NCBI GenBank assembly: GCA_964035545.1 | Contig: OZ037766.1 | Span: 9,681,722-9,745,721, forward strand | Reading direction: 5' to 3' | DNA length: 64,000 bases | Origin: Bugula neritina | Lineage: Eukaryota > Bryozoa > Gymnolaemata > Cheilostomatida > Bugulidae | Part shown: one piece after another, positions 44,101-56,866 of the stretch | Layout of the letters: the number at the start of each line of letters is the position of its first letter | Position numbering within the stretch: the stretch's first letter is position 1 | Position numbers and translations under genes: made by a program | Notes under the pieces: model-generated | Told to the model about the DNA's origin: nothing | The model's input: only the letters and a program-made list of their open reading frames with translations | Database searches by the model: none

Positions 44101-47100
44101 CAGTAATATCACTTATTTCTTTAGAAGGCGCAGGTGGTGAGTTTAGTAACAGTAGCTGGCAGGAGATGGAGCCTCTCTACATTCAGTCATACCAGATATA
44201 TCCTGTAACACCAGAAGTGCAGCAGAGACTTATTCTCTCCTACCTCACCCCAATGGGCGAATACCAAGAGGTGCTTCGACATTCTAAACAACCACTTTAT
44301 GTCACTCAAGTTTTATGAATAATATTTGAGCTTATGCATGCATTACATAATAATTATTGTCACACAAATGCTGTTTTCTCTGGTTGTAGCTGCTACCAGA
44401 AGTATTTCAAAATCGTGCGATGGACATCGTCTTCCATTACCTAGACTATCAGAAAAATTGTGATGTTAGGTTGGGGTTTGCAGCTGTTAGAGTGAGTTTG
44501 TATGCATTATTTTAACGATTCCAATTGGATAGCCGTCGTTTATTTTTACTTAATCAAATCTTTAATCTTTTTTAAGATTTACTTTATGTATGTTTTTTCT
44601 CTATGTGCAATGAGCTCATTTTGCGACAAATATAATTGTAGTATTTGGCATCATTACTATGCCATAAGAAGTTCGGCATTGAGTTCATCAACAATGGTGG
44701 ACTTGGAAAGTTCCTAAGCGTGCCTAGACCATCCCTGGCGGCCACTGGTCTCTCCCTCAGCCTCTACTACCTTGCTTTCTTTGAAGATACAATGGAGAGG
44801 GTATGTATGTAGGGTTAACTGTCTAGAGGGATCTTTTATCATCAAGTCTCATTTCTATGTGTTGCAGATTATAGTTTTACATTTAGTGATGCAATTGTTA
44901 AATGATCACACTAAGTGGGGTCAACTTTAGAACATTCTGTGTCATAGAATATCATCATTCAAAATTTTTTACAAGTTTTATTATTTAAAAAAATATTTTG
45001 TTTTGCGTTCAATAAATTGAATTAAAAGTTGTCTTCTCAACAATGCAATCCTGAGAAGACATGGTAATGCTGTTTTGTAGGTGTGCATGCAATCTACTGA
45101 GCTACTGACAGAGCTATTAAACATCATCCTGTGGTTACTAGAATGTTCTCACCAGTCAGGGAGAATGCATGCTGTCATGTTTCTGTCCAATGCCTTGGCA
45201 TTCAAAGCTGTTCTTACTATCTTTGATGAAATGGATGGCCTGAGAAAACTGTACAATGTTGTATGTATTTACATGTACCTAATATCTTCCACCATCGCTC
45301 TGTGTTGTAGAATGGAGGTATTTATTTAAAAGTCTGATAATGGATAAAAAACTAGGTTTATACTAATTTTCTTCCTATAACTTTGCTCTCGATAGAACGG
45401 ATTTAATGAAATAATGTAAAGTCTTGTCCAGTCAGTTCGTCATAAGCTCACGAAGCTCCCCTCTTTACGGTTCTTCTATTAATACAGTAGATAAAAGTCC
45501 TCACCACACTGCTGCTAACACTGCTAAGCAAGTTGGTACTGTAACCTCACTGCTGGCATATTTTCTCGATAGTAATAGACATATGTTTGATTTTTTATTC
45601 TCAAGTGGCTATACATGCATCACTTAGAAATGTACGCATAAAACTGCACTAATGGAAACGTTGTCATATCCTGTGCTATTTTAGTTGAGCACATCTCAAT
45701 TGCTGAATTGCGAGGCGGGCACTGAGTTCACAGATGACCAGATGTATGTCTTCAGACAAGGTATTCGCCATGTTGCATTCGCCCTGAAGAAATACTATGA
45801 GAGCCACGCATGCATCATGGCTGACACCATCAGGCAGTCTGTGGTGGCCCACCATGACAGAGACTCGCCCTCTGCTGAACTATCTCCATATAAGGTAATG
45901 TTATTTATTAACTGTCCTGTATACTTATAGGGTGGTGTTTTTCCTCTATTTTATGGTGGAACATTGACTTTTTTTCAAATTTTGTGATCAGTATTATTAG
46001 TATCAATCCACTACATTCAGTTTGCAAAAAGTATGCTTCTGAATATTTTGTGTTGCAATGTTATTGATGTTATGCGTTGTATATTGTTTTAGGCTTTACC
46101 AGCAACTCATGTTTGGGTCCAGTGTTGTTGGGCATCTTAGGATTTTGTTTTTTATCTTGTTTCTGAAATATTTTTTTGCTTTAGTACCGGAATGGCTCTG
46201 TGTGAGATTTTCTAGTGCTCGTCAAATGCAATGGATACAATTCACTTAATAAATATGGTTTAACTTAAAAATGCCGAAACCTTTGATTAATGTTGCTTTT
46301 TAAATTGTACAATGCTCTAGAAATGCCTAGTTTAGAATGATTTAGGTAGAAGCTGTCATGTAAACTTGTAACTTGCACCTTAGATACTGACTTCACTTGT
46401 TTAGATAATGAAGTCGTCTGTTGCTGAGGATTTAGCTCTGCTCTTGGAGTGTATGCAGAAAAAATATTGGAAACCAGCTGTAGTTTTCAGGAATCTGAAT
46501 GGGGTTGAGCTATTCCTTAAATCTATTACGTTGATAGCTGATATGCCTGCATATAATGGAAAGTAAGTAATTGTCTTGCATTCTATCTACATCTTGGACG
46601 TATATAGTTGTAATGTATAAACTTAACAGTCTCTGTTGACAAAATTGTGTAAGCAAAAATAAATTGCCAATTTTTAGACAAAGTGTTGTAATGACAGCCT
46701 CTTCAACTGTTGTATCATGGCTCATTTTACTTAATTTAGTACACACTCGACGTTTCTAGTTTTGAGCTTCCGTTCTCAATTTAGGTTCTAATGTAAATGT
46801 TTTTTTGCCCTAAACTAGTAAAATATCAACAAATTCAATTAATGATCAGGTTTTTTTCTTTTAATTTTGCTTGATTTCCTATATTGGTTGTAGCTGTTAT
46901 ACCATACTAATTGGTTGTAGGGCCGAGTCTGTAAGGTGGTTACTGGATACCCTTGCAGTCTGCTCTGTCTACCCTCAGATACAACTAGAACTTTGCAAAA
47001 CAGTTGACCTACCAGATCATTTCCCAGATCGCCTTTCCTCTCCGGCTATCAGGTACAGGACCGTACCACTCCTCTAATATATAATGTTGTCACACTATTA

Positions 47101-50100
47101 CTTTATTTCGTTATTGTTACATAATACATTGGATGTGTACAATTTTTTTTCATACTTTAAATTGTTTTTCTTTAGTATAATCTTAGCAATGGCGGATACA
47201 GATATTCTTTGTGATGCAGAAGTACAAAAGTCGGCTCTCAATATCATCATTAACCTTGTTTGCGCGCCTTCAGATAAGGTATGGTTTCAGAATTTGAGTT
47301 AACTCCACATTAATTGTCTGTATTTGGCTAATTTATCAGCAGCTTTTCCTTTGCATGCACAATCTCTCTATACACTATAATTTACATACTCGTGGAATCT
47401 GATAGATAAGCGTGTCTTGTATTCTATGGTTGTTTGCAGTCACCTGGCAGTTCTGTTCACAGAAGAGGAAGGTCCAACAGTGCTACACAGAGCCCCTTTC
47501 TTCAGTCATTGTGGGATGCATTTAGACAGAACAATGGCATTATGGTGTTGCTCAAGCTACTTGGCATACAGGTTTCTTCTTTCTTGGGCAATAGCCAATA
47601 AACCATGTTTTATCTGTAAATAAAATTTTGTGGTTTACAAAGACACCAGCTCACACTGTCGGCTTTGTGTAATAGAAAAAGTAGCTGTTATTATAAATAT
47701 TTTTGTTGTGTTCAATATTGGTTAATTCCTTGTTTTCATATTTATAAAATATACAACTATTTTGTCATTGCTGGGTGCTTCATATTTATCTGATCATGCT
47801 AATATGAAATATAGCCATTTAAAGCTGCTTCGTTGGTTTTGCTGCTGACATCTTAATTTTTCTTTCAGTTAAACAATAACCTTTCTTTACGTTCAAAGAT
47901 AATGATCGCAGAACAGAAGCTGAGGCGTTCTTATATGTTATCATTTTTGCATTAACTTAAGATGACGTAATTTCCAGAAGTCACCCTGTATTATCCGGTG
48001 ATTTTTGAGTTAGAATAAATATACGTGTTTCAGGCACCTTTGACAGGAGCGGATGCTATCAGAGCTCTAGCGTGTCAAGCGTTGGTTGGCTTATCTAGAT
48101 CCGATGGAATGTGCCAGATAATGAGCAAGTTACCACTCTTCAATAACGGCCAGCTCCAAGGTAGTTACTCAAATATTGAAACTTTACTGTCTTCCACCAC
48201 ATGACTGTTGTCAGGGATTATTATTTGACCTGTTTATTATTTTTACATATTTAAATCTTTTTACTTTGAAATTTTCATTTTTTGGAAGTAATTAAGCTGT
48301 ATTGGATTTGCAAAATTTAATTAAAACTTTGAACAGAATTGTTTCCTTTTATCCTCACTCATTACTTCATTAGTGGAGTCAGTCTTAGTTTTAATTCGAC
48401 TTTTATTTTCAGTAGAAATAATTATGATATAATATTATATTTAATAATTAATTTTCAATAGTAATTTATTCATCAATATATTACAATTTTTTATTATTAT
48501 AAATAACTTTTTTATAATTATCGCTTCAATGAGCACATCAATGGTAAAGGGAGGATGGAAAGTGTGACGATTGTTTGCATATAGCGGGTGCTTTGACGGC
48601 TTAAATATTGTTGTACTTCCATGCTTTAAAGGCTTTTAGGATTTATAACTTTGAAATAAGGAGCCATAAGGATTGTTTCAACAAAAAGATATGATGATGG
48701 AATACATTTTTATCTAGTTTAGTTTGCAGTATTATATGTGTTCAGGCCAGTATGTATTTATTATAGTGCTGATGAAGGAACCAGTATTGCAGGACAAAAG
48801 ATATGAGCAGCTCAAGTTCTGTAAATATGCTTCGCAGTTGATCGAGCAAGTTTGCGGTAGACCCCAAAACCTAGCCACGGATGTGAGTTATCAGGATAAA
48901 GTCTTATCTGAAACAAAGCTGCTTCATTTCATGTGATGTGATGCAAATAGTTTGTGTCACACATAATTATTGTCACACATTTTACTATTAATTGGAATAT
49001 TTATTAGAATTAAAACGAAGAACTGCATCATTTGTTTAAATTGTATTCATACAAGTTTTTCCCAAAAGGCAAGTGGCTCCATGCCACTGAGTTGAAACCA
49101 ATATGTTCTTAGTGCAATATATACAGTTTAATTAAAATAACAATACTTGAATGCTTAATATAATATTACTTTTTAAAATCTTGAGTGACGGGATGATTCT
49201 ATCGTGGGGCATAATAAATAAATAAGCTAGGCTACAGTATTTTATAATATATATTGAATGCTTTAGTCTTGGAATTGTGTTCTACATGTTATATAGACAT
49301 CCCTGGAACACATACGCAAGGCAGAGGTGGTGGCACAGACTAAGATAATCTACAAAGAAAAAGAACTTCTCCAGCTCATTCACGATCACTTGCAGCAAAA
49401 GGGACTAGATAAGGCAGCGGCAGCACTTCAGAAAGAGGCAAATCTTCCTGTCAAGTCATGTTCAGTTGTGGCACCGCCTACGACGTCACAGTTCTTTGAG
49501 AGCCCCGTCAGTCAGCACGGTTTGCAGTTGAGCTCACCTGGCGCCATGGTATGCTGACTCAACCACTTTCTTATAACTATCTGCCTTTTTGGGAGTTATT
49601 TTCTCCTGTTTTATGCACAGAAACGTATAACCGTGCTCTTGTTCACAATTCAATGGATATATTTAGCGACCCAATTTTTCCCTTTGTTGACCATCTCTGA
49701 ATTCTACAAAACAGTATTTAAACAGTATGTGACATGTGGAGTTGTCTAGTACTGGTCCTCGGAAATGCATTATTCATAAATATGCTTACAGAAACCTATC
49801 AGCACCCCGGGCACTCCTGGATCATCAGCGGGAACCTCTCTTTCTAAATCAACACCCATCTCCCAAAGCAGTCTGCGATTTCATATAAAGAGCTCCCCTT
49901 TCACTAGTCAGATTTATGACAGTCCTAGAGTTTCGGTGAGTGAAGCATGATGTGTTTTTGTTATTACTTGTGAGAACTTACAGCACACTGTGTTGTTTAT
50001 AATGTGTATGTTCATGCTTAACATTTATCTTCAAGCAAGGTGTGGAGCATCTTGCCAGTCATTAATCCAGCTAACCACTGATCTATGTTTTTGTGGTGAA

Positions 50101-53100
50101 AGCTCATTGTCCTCGGTTCTTATTTAAGGGCTACATGGTGCCAGAAAGTGGATTCTGATATAATCTGGCTTATTCTAAATAAATGCATATGAAGAGTTGT
50201 CCGTTCCAAGCCTATCTAGCAAAATCTAACTTTATAATAGTTGCAATTCACATAGCATAACTTGTGAAAACCAACCACACCAGAAAACATTTGATTTTGT
50301 TTACAAAAATGTTTACTGCAGGTTTATATAGAAATAATAGACCCTGCTTTTAAAATAGTTGTGAGTGAATATATTTTTTATTGGAGATTTTGAGACCACT
50401 TTTTGTTGCTTTACAAGCTTCAATTTACTTTGCTGAAAGGTAGAATGCCTCTATGTGTGTTAGGCAGTTTCTGAGACAATTTACTGCTTGTGTTTTCAGC
50501 AAACCGTAGGTAAACTTTGCAAGATGCACCTGAAGTGAATATCTACATGTTGACATAAGTTCTGCTACTCATGTTACAGCAATTCATAACTTTGAATTTT
50601 TTTAAAACGTCATTATAATTTTACTTATCTTCACCTGATGATTTGTGACCTACACTTTGTACTGACTGAGTGAGTTGTGTTGAGAATATTACATGAATTG
50701 GATGTTGACAGGGTTCTGCTAAACACTTGCGGGCGAAACAGGATATCCGCTCATTAAGTTGTAATATCTCAGCAAAGAAGACCACGTTGAGTGCCGTTAC
50801 TGATGCCTCGGAGTCCATGAATCTAGACAAGATCATTACATCATATTTCAGGAAGCAGCATGCGTTATGTAAAAACCCAGTGGTCACATGCCCGCCTTTC
50901 TCTCTGTATGAGTAAGTTTTTACACTTCCATATCTAAATTATTCTATTTGAGGTATTGTTTATGTTCGGTATCTACTGTTGATTGGTATTAACATTTGCT
51001 TTATACACTGACTTGGTTATTATTCATATATATTTTAGACCACACGTTTGTCCAGAACCAGCTAGGAAGAATGTTGCTCCTGCTAACCTTACAGCAAGAG
51101 TTTTGAAACACCAGGTCTGTATCGTGTGTAGATGGCTAATCACTTGGTTAGAAATATGGCTGGATTAGCATGAAGTGTGCCCCTTGTCTATGTGATGTTT
51201 TATGCAATAATAATCACTATTCATGCTTTTATTGGATTAAGGTTAAGGTACTGTTTTGTTTCACAGGCTCATCAAAACTACGGTGGATATGATGGGGTGG
51301 CGATGAACAGAAAATATAAATACAGTAGATTCAAGCCTATTAAAACATACAAGGATGTGGAAAAAGGCAGTTTATATACGTGCTGCACATTTTCGGTAAA
51401 ATCCATGTGCTAATCTTAGATTATCAACAGTATTGTTGTAATATCAGCCTGAAGTCTTTAAACTTTTGTTTTTATGACTTTTATTTTATTCTTTGATTAA
51501 AAAAAAGAGAAAAGAGAATGGGTTGTAGATATTGAACTATTTCAACTAAAACTTGTAGGCGTGTGAGCAGTGGTTGATGTTGGGTACAGACTCTGGAGAT
51601 CTCAAGCTATATAACGTGCAGGCTGGTGAAGAAGCCGAGACATATAATTGTCACAATTCTGCCATCACACACGCCGAACCATCTCAAGTGTGTTTATCCT
51701 GTTGTTAATTTTTATGAGGCTGATCTTGCATAAATAATTTCAGTTGTCAGAGATGTTTTGAAATTAGCATTGATGTGATGAAGTTGCGCTTTTATATATG
51801 TGATAAAAGTAGCTGTTTCTCAGTTCTATAAAATAGTTATGATTGGCATTATCTTTGCTTAGTAAAAATGATTTTATTATATTTTTATTTTATGCCTAAT
51901 TTATTTGAAAGCACAACAATTTCGAAACGTTCTTTGTAGGCACCTTTTTTGTGTTAATTTTTTATTGGATCATTCATTAAGAATTAGAAAGGTGCTGCAT
52001 TGTAACATTGGTCAAGTAGTAGCTGGATGAGTCTATTTGTTCATAAAACTGGTTTGCATTGGTTGGATTATTTGCTATCAGGATGGCATGCTGCTCTTAA
52101 CATCGTCAGCCTGGGGGATTCCACAGTCGGCTCTCTGGTCGATGGACAACTTTTTTGATCAGAAAACTGGTTTTGAAGTTCAGTACATGGAGTTCAGCAA
52201 GTCCGTGCAGGACCGGATAGTTGGCACGAGTGAGTCCAAGGCTTATGTGAGTTTGTCTCTGTTAGTTATTCAAGTATTGAAAATATCTATTACAGCATGT
52301 AATATGTGTTGTGTTCTTGTGCTACCAAGTTCCTGTTTTATTGTTCTCCAACATATAACCCTGAACTATGCATGACAAGTACAACATATAATGAGAGTAT
52401 AACTCTTAATAAGCAATTTACAGTTATAGTGTATAATATAAGCACAGCAATCAGCAATATGGAACTCTACTTGCCTGCTGTTGCTATATGTAATGAAATA
52501 TTAGCAATTTTTTCTACTGCTATATTGTAAGTTATTGTGTGTTTAGATATATGACGTGGCTACTGGAGATACTATCATGACTCTGTATGATGAAAATAAA
52601 GCTAATAACTATATGAGAAATCAGGCTACGTTCAACTGTACTGATGATCTAATACTGAGTGATGGTGTCTTGTGGGATGTCATGTCGGGAAAGGTTAATA
52701 CTTTACATACAATTCATGAATTGTAACTCTCGCCTATAGCTCACCAACTCAGTTTGGCACAAGGGATGTACTTGAGATTGGGATGATTTCCTATGACCTG
52801 TAATACTTTTTGTAACATTGAGACTTTCTGATCTCCATTGGCTAGCTAGTTCTTAAGAATTTATGTATCTATTTCAAAGTTTATGTCTTGTATATTCTAT
52901 AACAGGCAGTACACAAGTTTGACAAGTTTAATCCCAGCGTCTCCGGCTTGTTTCATCCACTCGGACTGGAAGTGATTATCAACTCTGAGATTTGGGACTT
53001 GCGAACATTCAAACTACTTCACACAGTTCCTGCTCTGAATCAGTGTCAGATCAAGTTTAGTCATGACTCTAGTGTGCTGTATGGTGGTGAGTTATTAGTG

Positions 53101-56100
53101 CATTCTATTCACTTTGGTAACTTCTATTGAAATGGTTTCTATGCTTTTGAAGGTGTTGATATAACATTCAAGTCTTTTTGACTGCAACTTGGCTGCTTAT
53201 GTTGTTTTCTGCCCAAAATATGATGCTTTTTTGGTACCCTTTGAGGCCTGTTGTAAAGATACCTTCTGTTTGTTTATTATTTTAATTTTGTATTTCTTTA
53301 GAGTTTTTATGCCCTAGATTTTTTAAGTTGATGTTACACTGTACTGCATGCATTCTTCTATGTCAAGTACTTCATTTCTACGAAGCAAGAATGACTTTAG
53401 AAACTTGAAATATTTGGTAAATGCAGTTTGATAGAAACCTGAACTTCTTTCAAATAAATTTGGTTACTTTGAGAATATTTTGGCTTGATAATCTAATGTA
53501 TGTTTTGTCTAGCTATTAATCTAATGTATGTTTTGTCTAGCTATGATACCTTTTGATGACGAGGAAGAGGAGGGAATTAACCGCCGAAATCTTTATGGAT
53601 CCTCGTTTCGTACTTTTGATGCGAGAAACTATAATTGTTTGGCCACGATAGATGCTAAGAGGTCTATTAGTGATTTATGCACAGGTGATGTGTGAAATAT
53701 ACGTGTATGATGTGGTAATGTTTAACTTTACAAAACACCAACCTTTCTTTTTCATTGTACTAACACAGTTTTATTGTGTAGAGAGCCGTGCTAGTGTTTT
53801 TTTAGTCCCTATTTGAATGAGTTAAAATAAAGGGAATATAACTGCTTGGCAAATTAAAACCAGGTTTATCTAAATAGTTACTAACTAGCTATTGCAAGTG
53901 ATATTGTAACTATTGAGCGCATGTGCTGAGGTAGAGGGGCCTCTAGATATAATAGCAAGTACAGATGGTTCTGTTTAATGTGTTATTTTATTTGTTCTAC
54001 AGATAAGTTTGACATACTGCTAGCAGTTGTAGAAAGTCACAAAGACACAGACACTCTGGTAGAAGATTCTCAGTGTAGACTGTATGAAATCGGTGCTATT
54101 AAAGATGCTGAAGGAATGGTAGGCGTCATATACAGTTCATATTCTTTAGTTTATGCACAACTAGTGCACCACAAGCTGCACACTGTATGTACGCTCATTA
54201 CTTCAAGTGTGATTTCATTACTGTAGACCAGGGGTGAGCAACCTGTGCCACCTGTGCCCCTTCACCCATTTCTCGGTGGCCCTTTTAATGATTAAGATAG
54301 GTAAAAACTGTTATATGCATTCTGATTAGCATAGTAAAGGTTTGGTGACAAATCACTTTATTATAATAAAATTTAATATGTGTAAAATCATGTGGCCCTT
54401 CATTTTGGCTGACTTCTGCACTTGGCGCTCACGCAAGAGAAGTTGCCCACCCCTGCTCTAGACTGTGTTTTTATTTTCATAATGATTATTTTTGAGTTTT
54501 CCTAATGTTTTGCATAATGACAAAGGCTTTTTAAAGATTACATTTTCAATAATATATTTTTCTAATGACATATCACAGACTCAAGAAGAAGATGACGATG
54601 AAGGAGAACATGATGACGACGACGACGACGACGAAGACGACGAAGTTGAGGACGACATGGGAGGCTCGGATGGCGAGATAATTGACATTGTAGATGAAGT
54701 GGACGCAGACGATGATGAAACTGATGGTAATTCTTACAGCTAGTCAAATTATAGCCGATTATTTGCATTGCAGTTTTGGTTGTAGCAATATTTTCTTCTT
54801 CATCCCTGCTCTGCTTTCTTTCTTACACCCCCTTCTCTTACGCTTTGAAAACTCAATTTAAAATGGTCTTCAATTCTTTGCACCTATATCTTGGCCAATT
54901 TTATATTTATAGGGATTATTTCATTAGTTTTTAATGGACTTTATTTGTTTTGGAAAGTATAATTGTTGAATATTCGTGCTTATTGAATAGCAAGGATCCA
55001 GAGAATTATTGAGAAAGCTCTACATTTTGCCAAGTGGTTGAACAGCATTTTAGTTATGTTTTAAGATTTTTGATGATTTGTTTGAAAACTCTGTATTCTC
55101 TATTTGTATGTGGGTTAGCTCACTTTATTTAGTGAAAATTGTAGTTGAATTAAATCTTTTAAAAATAGCCTATAAAGGGTATTTTTACATGTTGACTTTA
55201 AACAAGCATGTTAAACTGTGAAAAAGTAGAGGGTGGGAATGCAAATGTATGCATGCAAATGGAGTGATTACTCATGTGTGTCGAACCTTATCATGAAATC
55301 TTGTCTCTAGTTTGCATCTCCACTTCTACACCCTTTTGTATTCACTCTAAACTCACTTCTTCAATTCCCTGTTACCATTGATAGCTGGCACTAACCTGCA
55401 TGCTGAGCTAGCAGATTTGCTTGCTGACCAGATACAAGATGAAAGATCACCGTCCAATAATGATAATGTTCAAGAAAGCATGTCCATTACACAAGTTGAG
55501 AATAATAACGGGCTGCTGCCATTAAATGGGCAAGCTAATGCAATGTTCATAACCTCAGCTGATGAATACGCCATCGAGCAAGAAAATATATCCGTTCAAG
55601 AAAATGGAGCTGAAGTAACACACCGTGTTAGCAATGAAAATATACCATTACAATTGAGCAGTGGTACATCAGCTATATCTTCAGAGACTACTGATACTTC
55701 TGAAGAGGATCATCTTTTCGAATCTGATGTTGCATCTGTGTTGTCTGAATTTGTCGAGGAACTGGATGAAGGAGTTAGGTCGCCTTCTAGTGCTGGAGAA
55801 GTTCTTAGCCTTCCGTTTTCGCTTGATTCTTCAACATTGGTGGTCGAGACCAATGATAATGTAAACTCGTATGAAAATGAAGAGTTGGTGGGATCTATAG
55901 CCGCAGTTTCCACACTTACTGAACTTTCTGCCATTCAATACTCCCCCGCTATCAATTGCCCCATTCCATGCTCTCATGAACAAGCTGCATCTACTTCAAA
56001 CATCCCACTAACACCTTGCCAACACTGTTTAACATCTCATTCAACTTCTCTTGACCCTCACCGTATCACCATTCACTCAAACTTGGCGCCTCTTCACCCT

Positions 56101-56443
56101 CCTCAATTGCCAAGTTCTCCCTCTTTGTCCTCGTCACATGAAACTAATGATGAGCCTGAACAAGACTGAAAGGTACAGGCATATGAAAATTTAGTGTTCA
56201 GCATTGTATTATCTGTTCACATAATCTTATTTTTATTTTCTTAATATATTAATTCTCAACGGTATTACCATTTTGTGATTGTAGGCAATTTGTGCATGTC
56301 TACCACACATTTCATTAGAATATCATATTGTGGATTTTATAATTTTATTTGCAGATGCTGAGAATGGTAACAGTTCCACGGATGATGATGAAGAATTTGA
56401 AAATATATTTATTAATGCATCTGATTTGTCGGATAGTGATTAA
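41197..56443 (+). CDS. DCAF1: DDB1- and CUL4-associated factor 1 (VprBP)
   Basis: DCAF1 is the substrate receptor of CUL4-DDB1 ubiquitin ligases and also works with the DYRK2-EDD ligase; it is nuclear. Exons: 41197-41319, 42117-42257, 42716-42826, 43201-43338, 43543-43738, 44125-44270, 44390-44491, 44642-44800, 45081-45260, (optional 45436-45531), 45685-45894, 46405-46562, 46921-47052, 47176-47278, 47440-47571, 48034-48160, 48767-48882, 49297-49548, 49792-49935, 50712-50911, 51039-51114, 51267-51395, 51559-51687, 52082-52246, 52547-52693, 52906-53086, 53541-53684, 54003-54118, 54579-54726, 56355-56443. Every join keeps phase: 1397 residues (human about 1507). Seen in order: [15 protein letters not shown] near the N-terminus, armadillo-like helical domain ([20 protein letters not shown]), LisH motif (about residues 774-806), WD40 propeller (about 982-1319), Asp/Glu-rich tail. 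The second WDxR motif (WDLR, ~1202) is kept; the first reads WDVM (~1166). The ATG at 41197 has a better context (A at -3) than an in-frame ATG at 41167. The donor after 44270 (GTGCTT) is weak. Confidence 0.96.
43773..43969. repeat. ~24-bp minisatellite in DCAF1 intron
   Basis: About eight degenerate units built on CATATCTGTTAG followed by AATATAGTACAG. The right-hand units are nearly identical with a 24-bp period; the left-hand ones are more diverged. It lies just 3' of the exon ending at 43738. Confidence 0.85.
45436..45531 (+). CDS. Possible Ser-rich cassette exon of DCAF1
   Basis: A 96-nt open stretch with acceptor CCAGTCAG and donor CAA/GTTGGT lies between two phase-0 exons and would insert 32 residues rich in Ser, Thr and His. 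Joining the flanking exons directly matches the vertebrate protein (RLVNLIST versus KLYNV-LST) almost without a gap, so the cassette is either optional or spurious. Confidence 0.35.
53489..53544. repeat. 28-bp tandem duplication containing a splice acceptor
   Basis: Copy 1 is 53489-53516 and copy 2 is 53517-53544, identical. Each contains TTTTGTCTAG. The second AG (53539-53540) gives the correct frame for the DCAF1 exon starting at 53541; use of the first AG would add 28 nt and shift the frame. Confidence 0.9.
54229..54455. mobile_element. hAT-type MITE
   Basis: The ends are inverted copies, CAGGGGTGAGCAACCTG at the left and the complement of CAGGGGTGGGCAACTT at the right, the typical hAT/Charlie terminus. 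The 8-bp flanks CTGTAGAC (54221-54228) and CTCTAGAC (54456-54463) match at 7 of 8 positions, as expected for a hAT target duplication. The interior has no coding capacity. It lies in an intron of DCAF1. Confidence 0.88.
55385..56169 (+). CDS. Alternative C-terminal exon of DCAF1
   Basis: An open stretch of 261 sense codons, ending in TGA at 56167-56169, starts with an acceptor (TTGATAG) in the phase required by the donor at 54726. It encodes an acidic, Ser/Thr-rich, low-complexity tail beginning [21 protein letters not shown] donor-like AAG/GTACAG follows the stop at 56172, so transcripts using it could splice on to the exon at 56355 as 3' UTR. With this exon the protein would be 1629 residues; skipping it gives 1397 and a short acidic end more like the vertebrate one. 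Its length makes chance unlikely, but its use in mRNA is inferred. Confidence 0.65.
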
Positions 56444-56563
56444 TGCGATTAAATGGTTCAATCATAAGCCCTATTTTTTCCAATTGCCAATGTTTTAATA
56501 TTCCTGCTGTTAAAGTTGACATTATAGAGAATATATTTTTTCAATTTGGCTATTTCGTCACAC

Positions 56564-56569
56564 AATAAA
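56564..56569 (+). terminator. Poly(A) signal of DCAF1
   Basis: AATAAA 120 nt after the TAA of the last DCAF1 exon. No AATAAA follows the alternative exon before 56355, which favours this as the shared 3' end. Confidence 0.55.
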
Positions 56570-56708
56570 CTGAAGATGTAGAATTGTGAACTGGTTTGCA
56601 TTTAAGTCAAAACTTACGTTGTGTAAAATAATTCCTTATGAAAGGTTCTACTTGCACAACTTTATGGAAGATTATGATGACAACACATATTAGCTATTGC
56701 ATAATATA

Positions 56709-56714
56709 TTTATT
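56709..56714 (-). terminator. Possible poly(A) signal of HMGXB4
   Basis: AATAAA on the minus strand about 150 nt beyond the HMGXB4 stop codon. DCAF1 and HMGXB4 are tail-to-tail, with about 420 nt between stop codons. Confidence 0.4.
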
Positions 56715-56866
56715 AATTACATATTTACAGTAAAAATACATAAAAACTGCCTAAGTTAGCCAATAGAGCAATTCAAAAATAATTAATTTTTACAAGCGCT
56801 AATCACAACAGCTGCAAATATATACAAATAAAATTTTGGAGCTAAAGTAAAGTTATTGCATTTTCT

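Noticed and set aside
54562-54768. Antisense open frame across the acidic tail of DCAF1
   Set aside because: Shadow of the (GAC)n coding repeat read backwards, giving His/Arg-rich low complexity.
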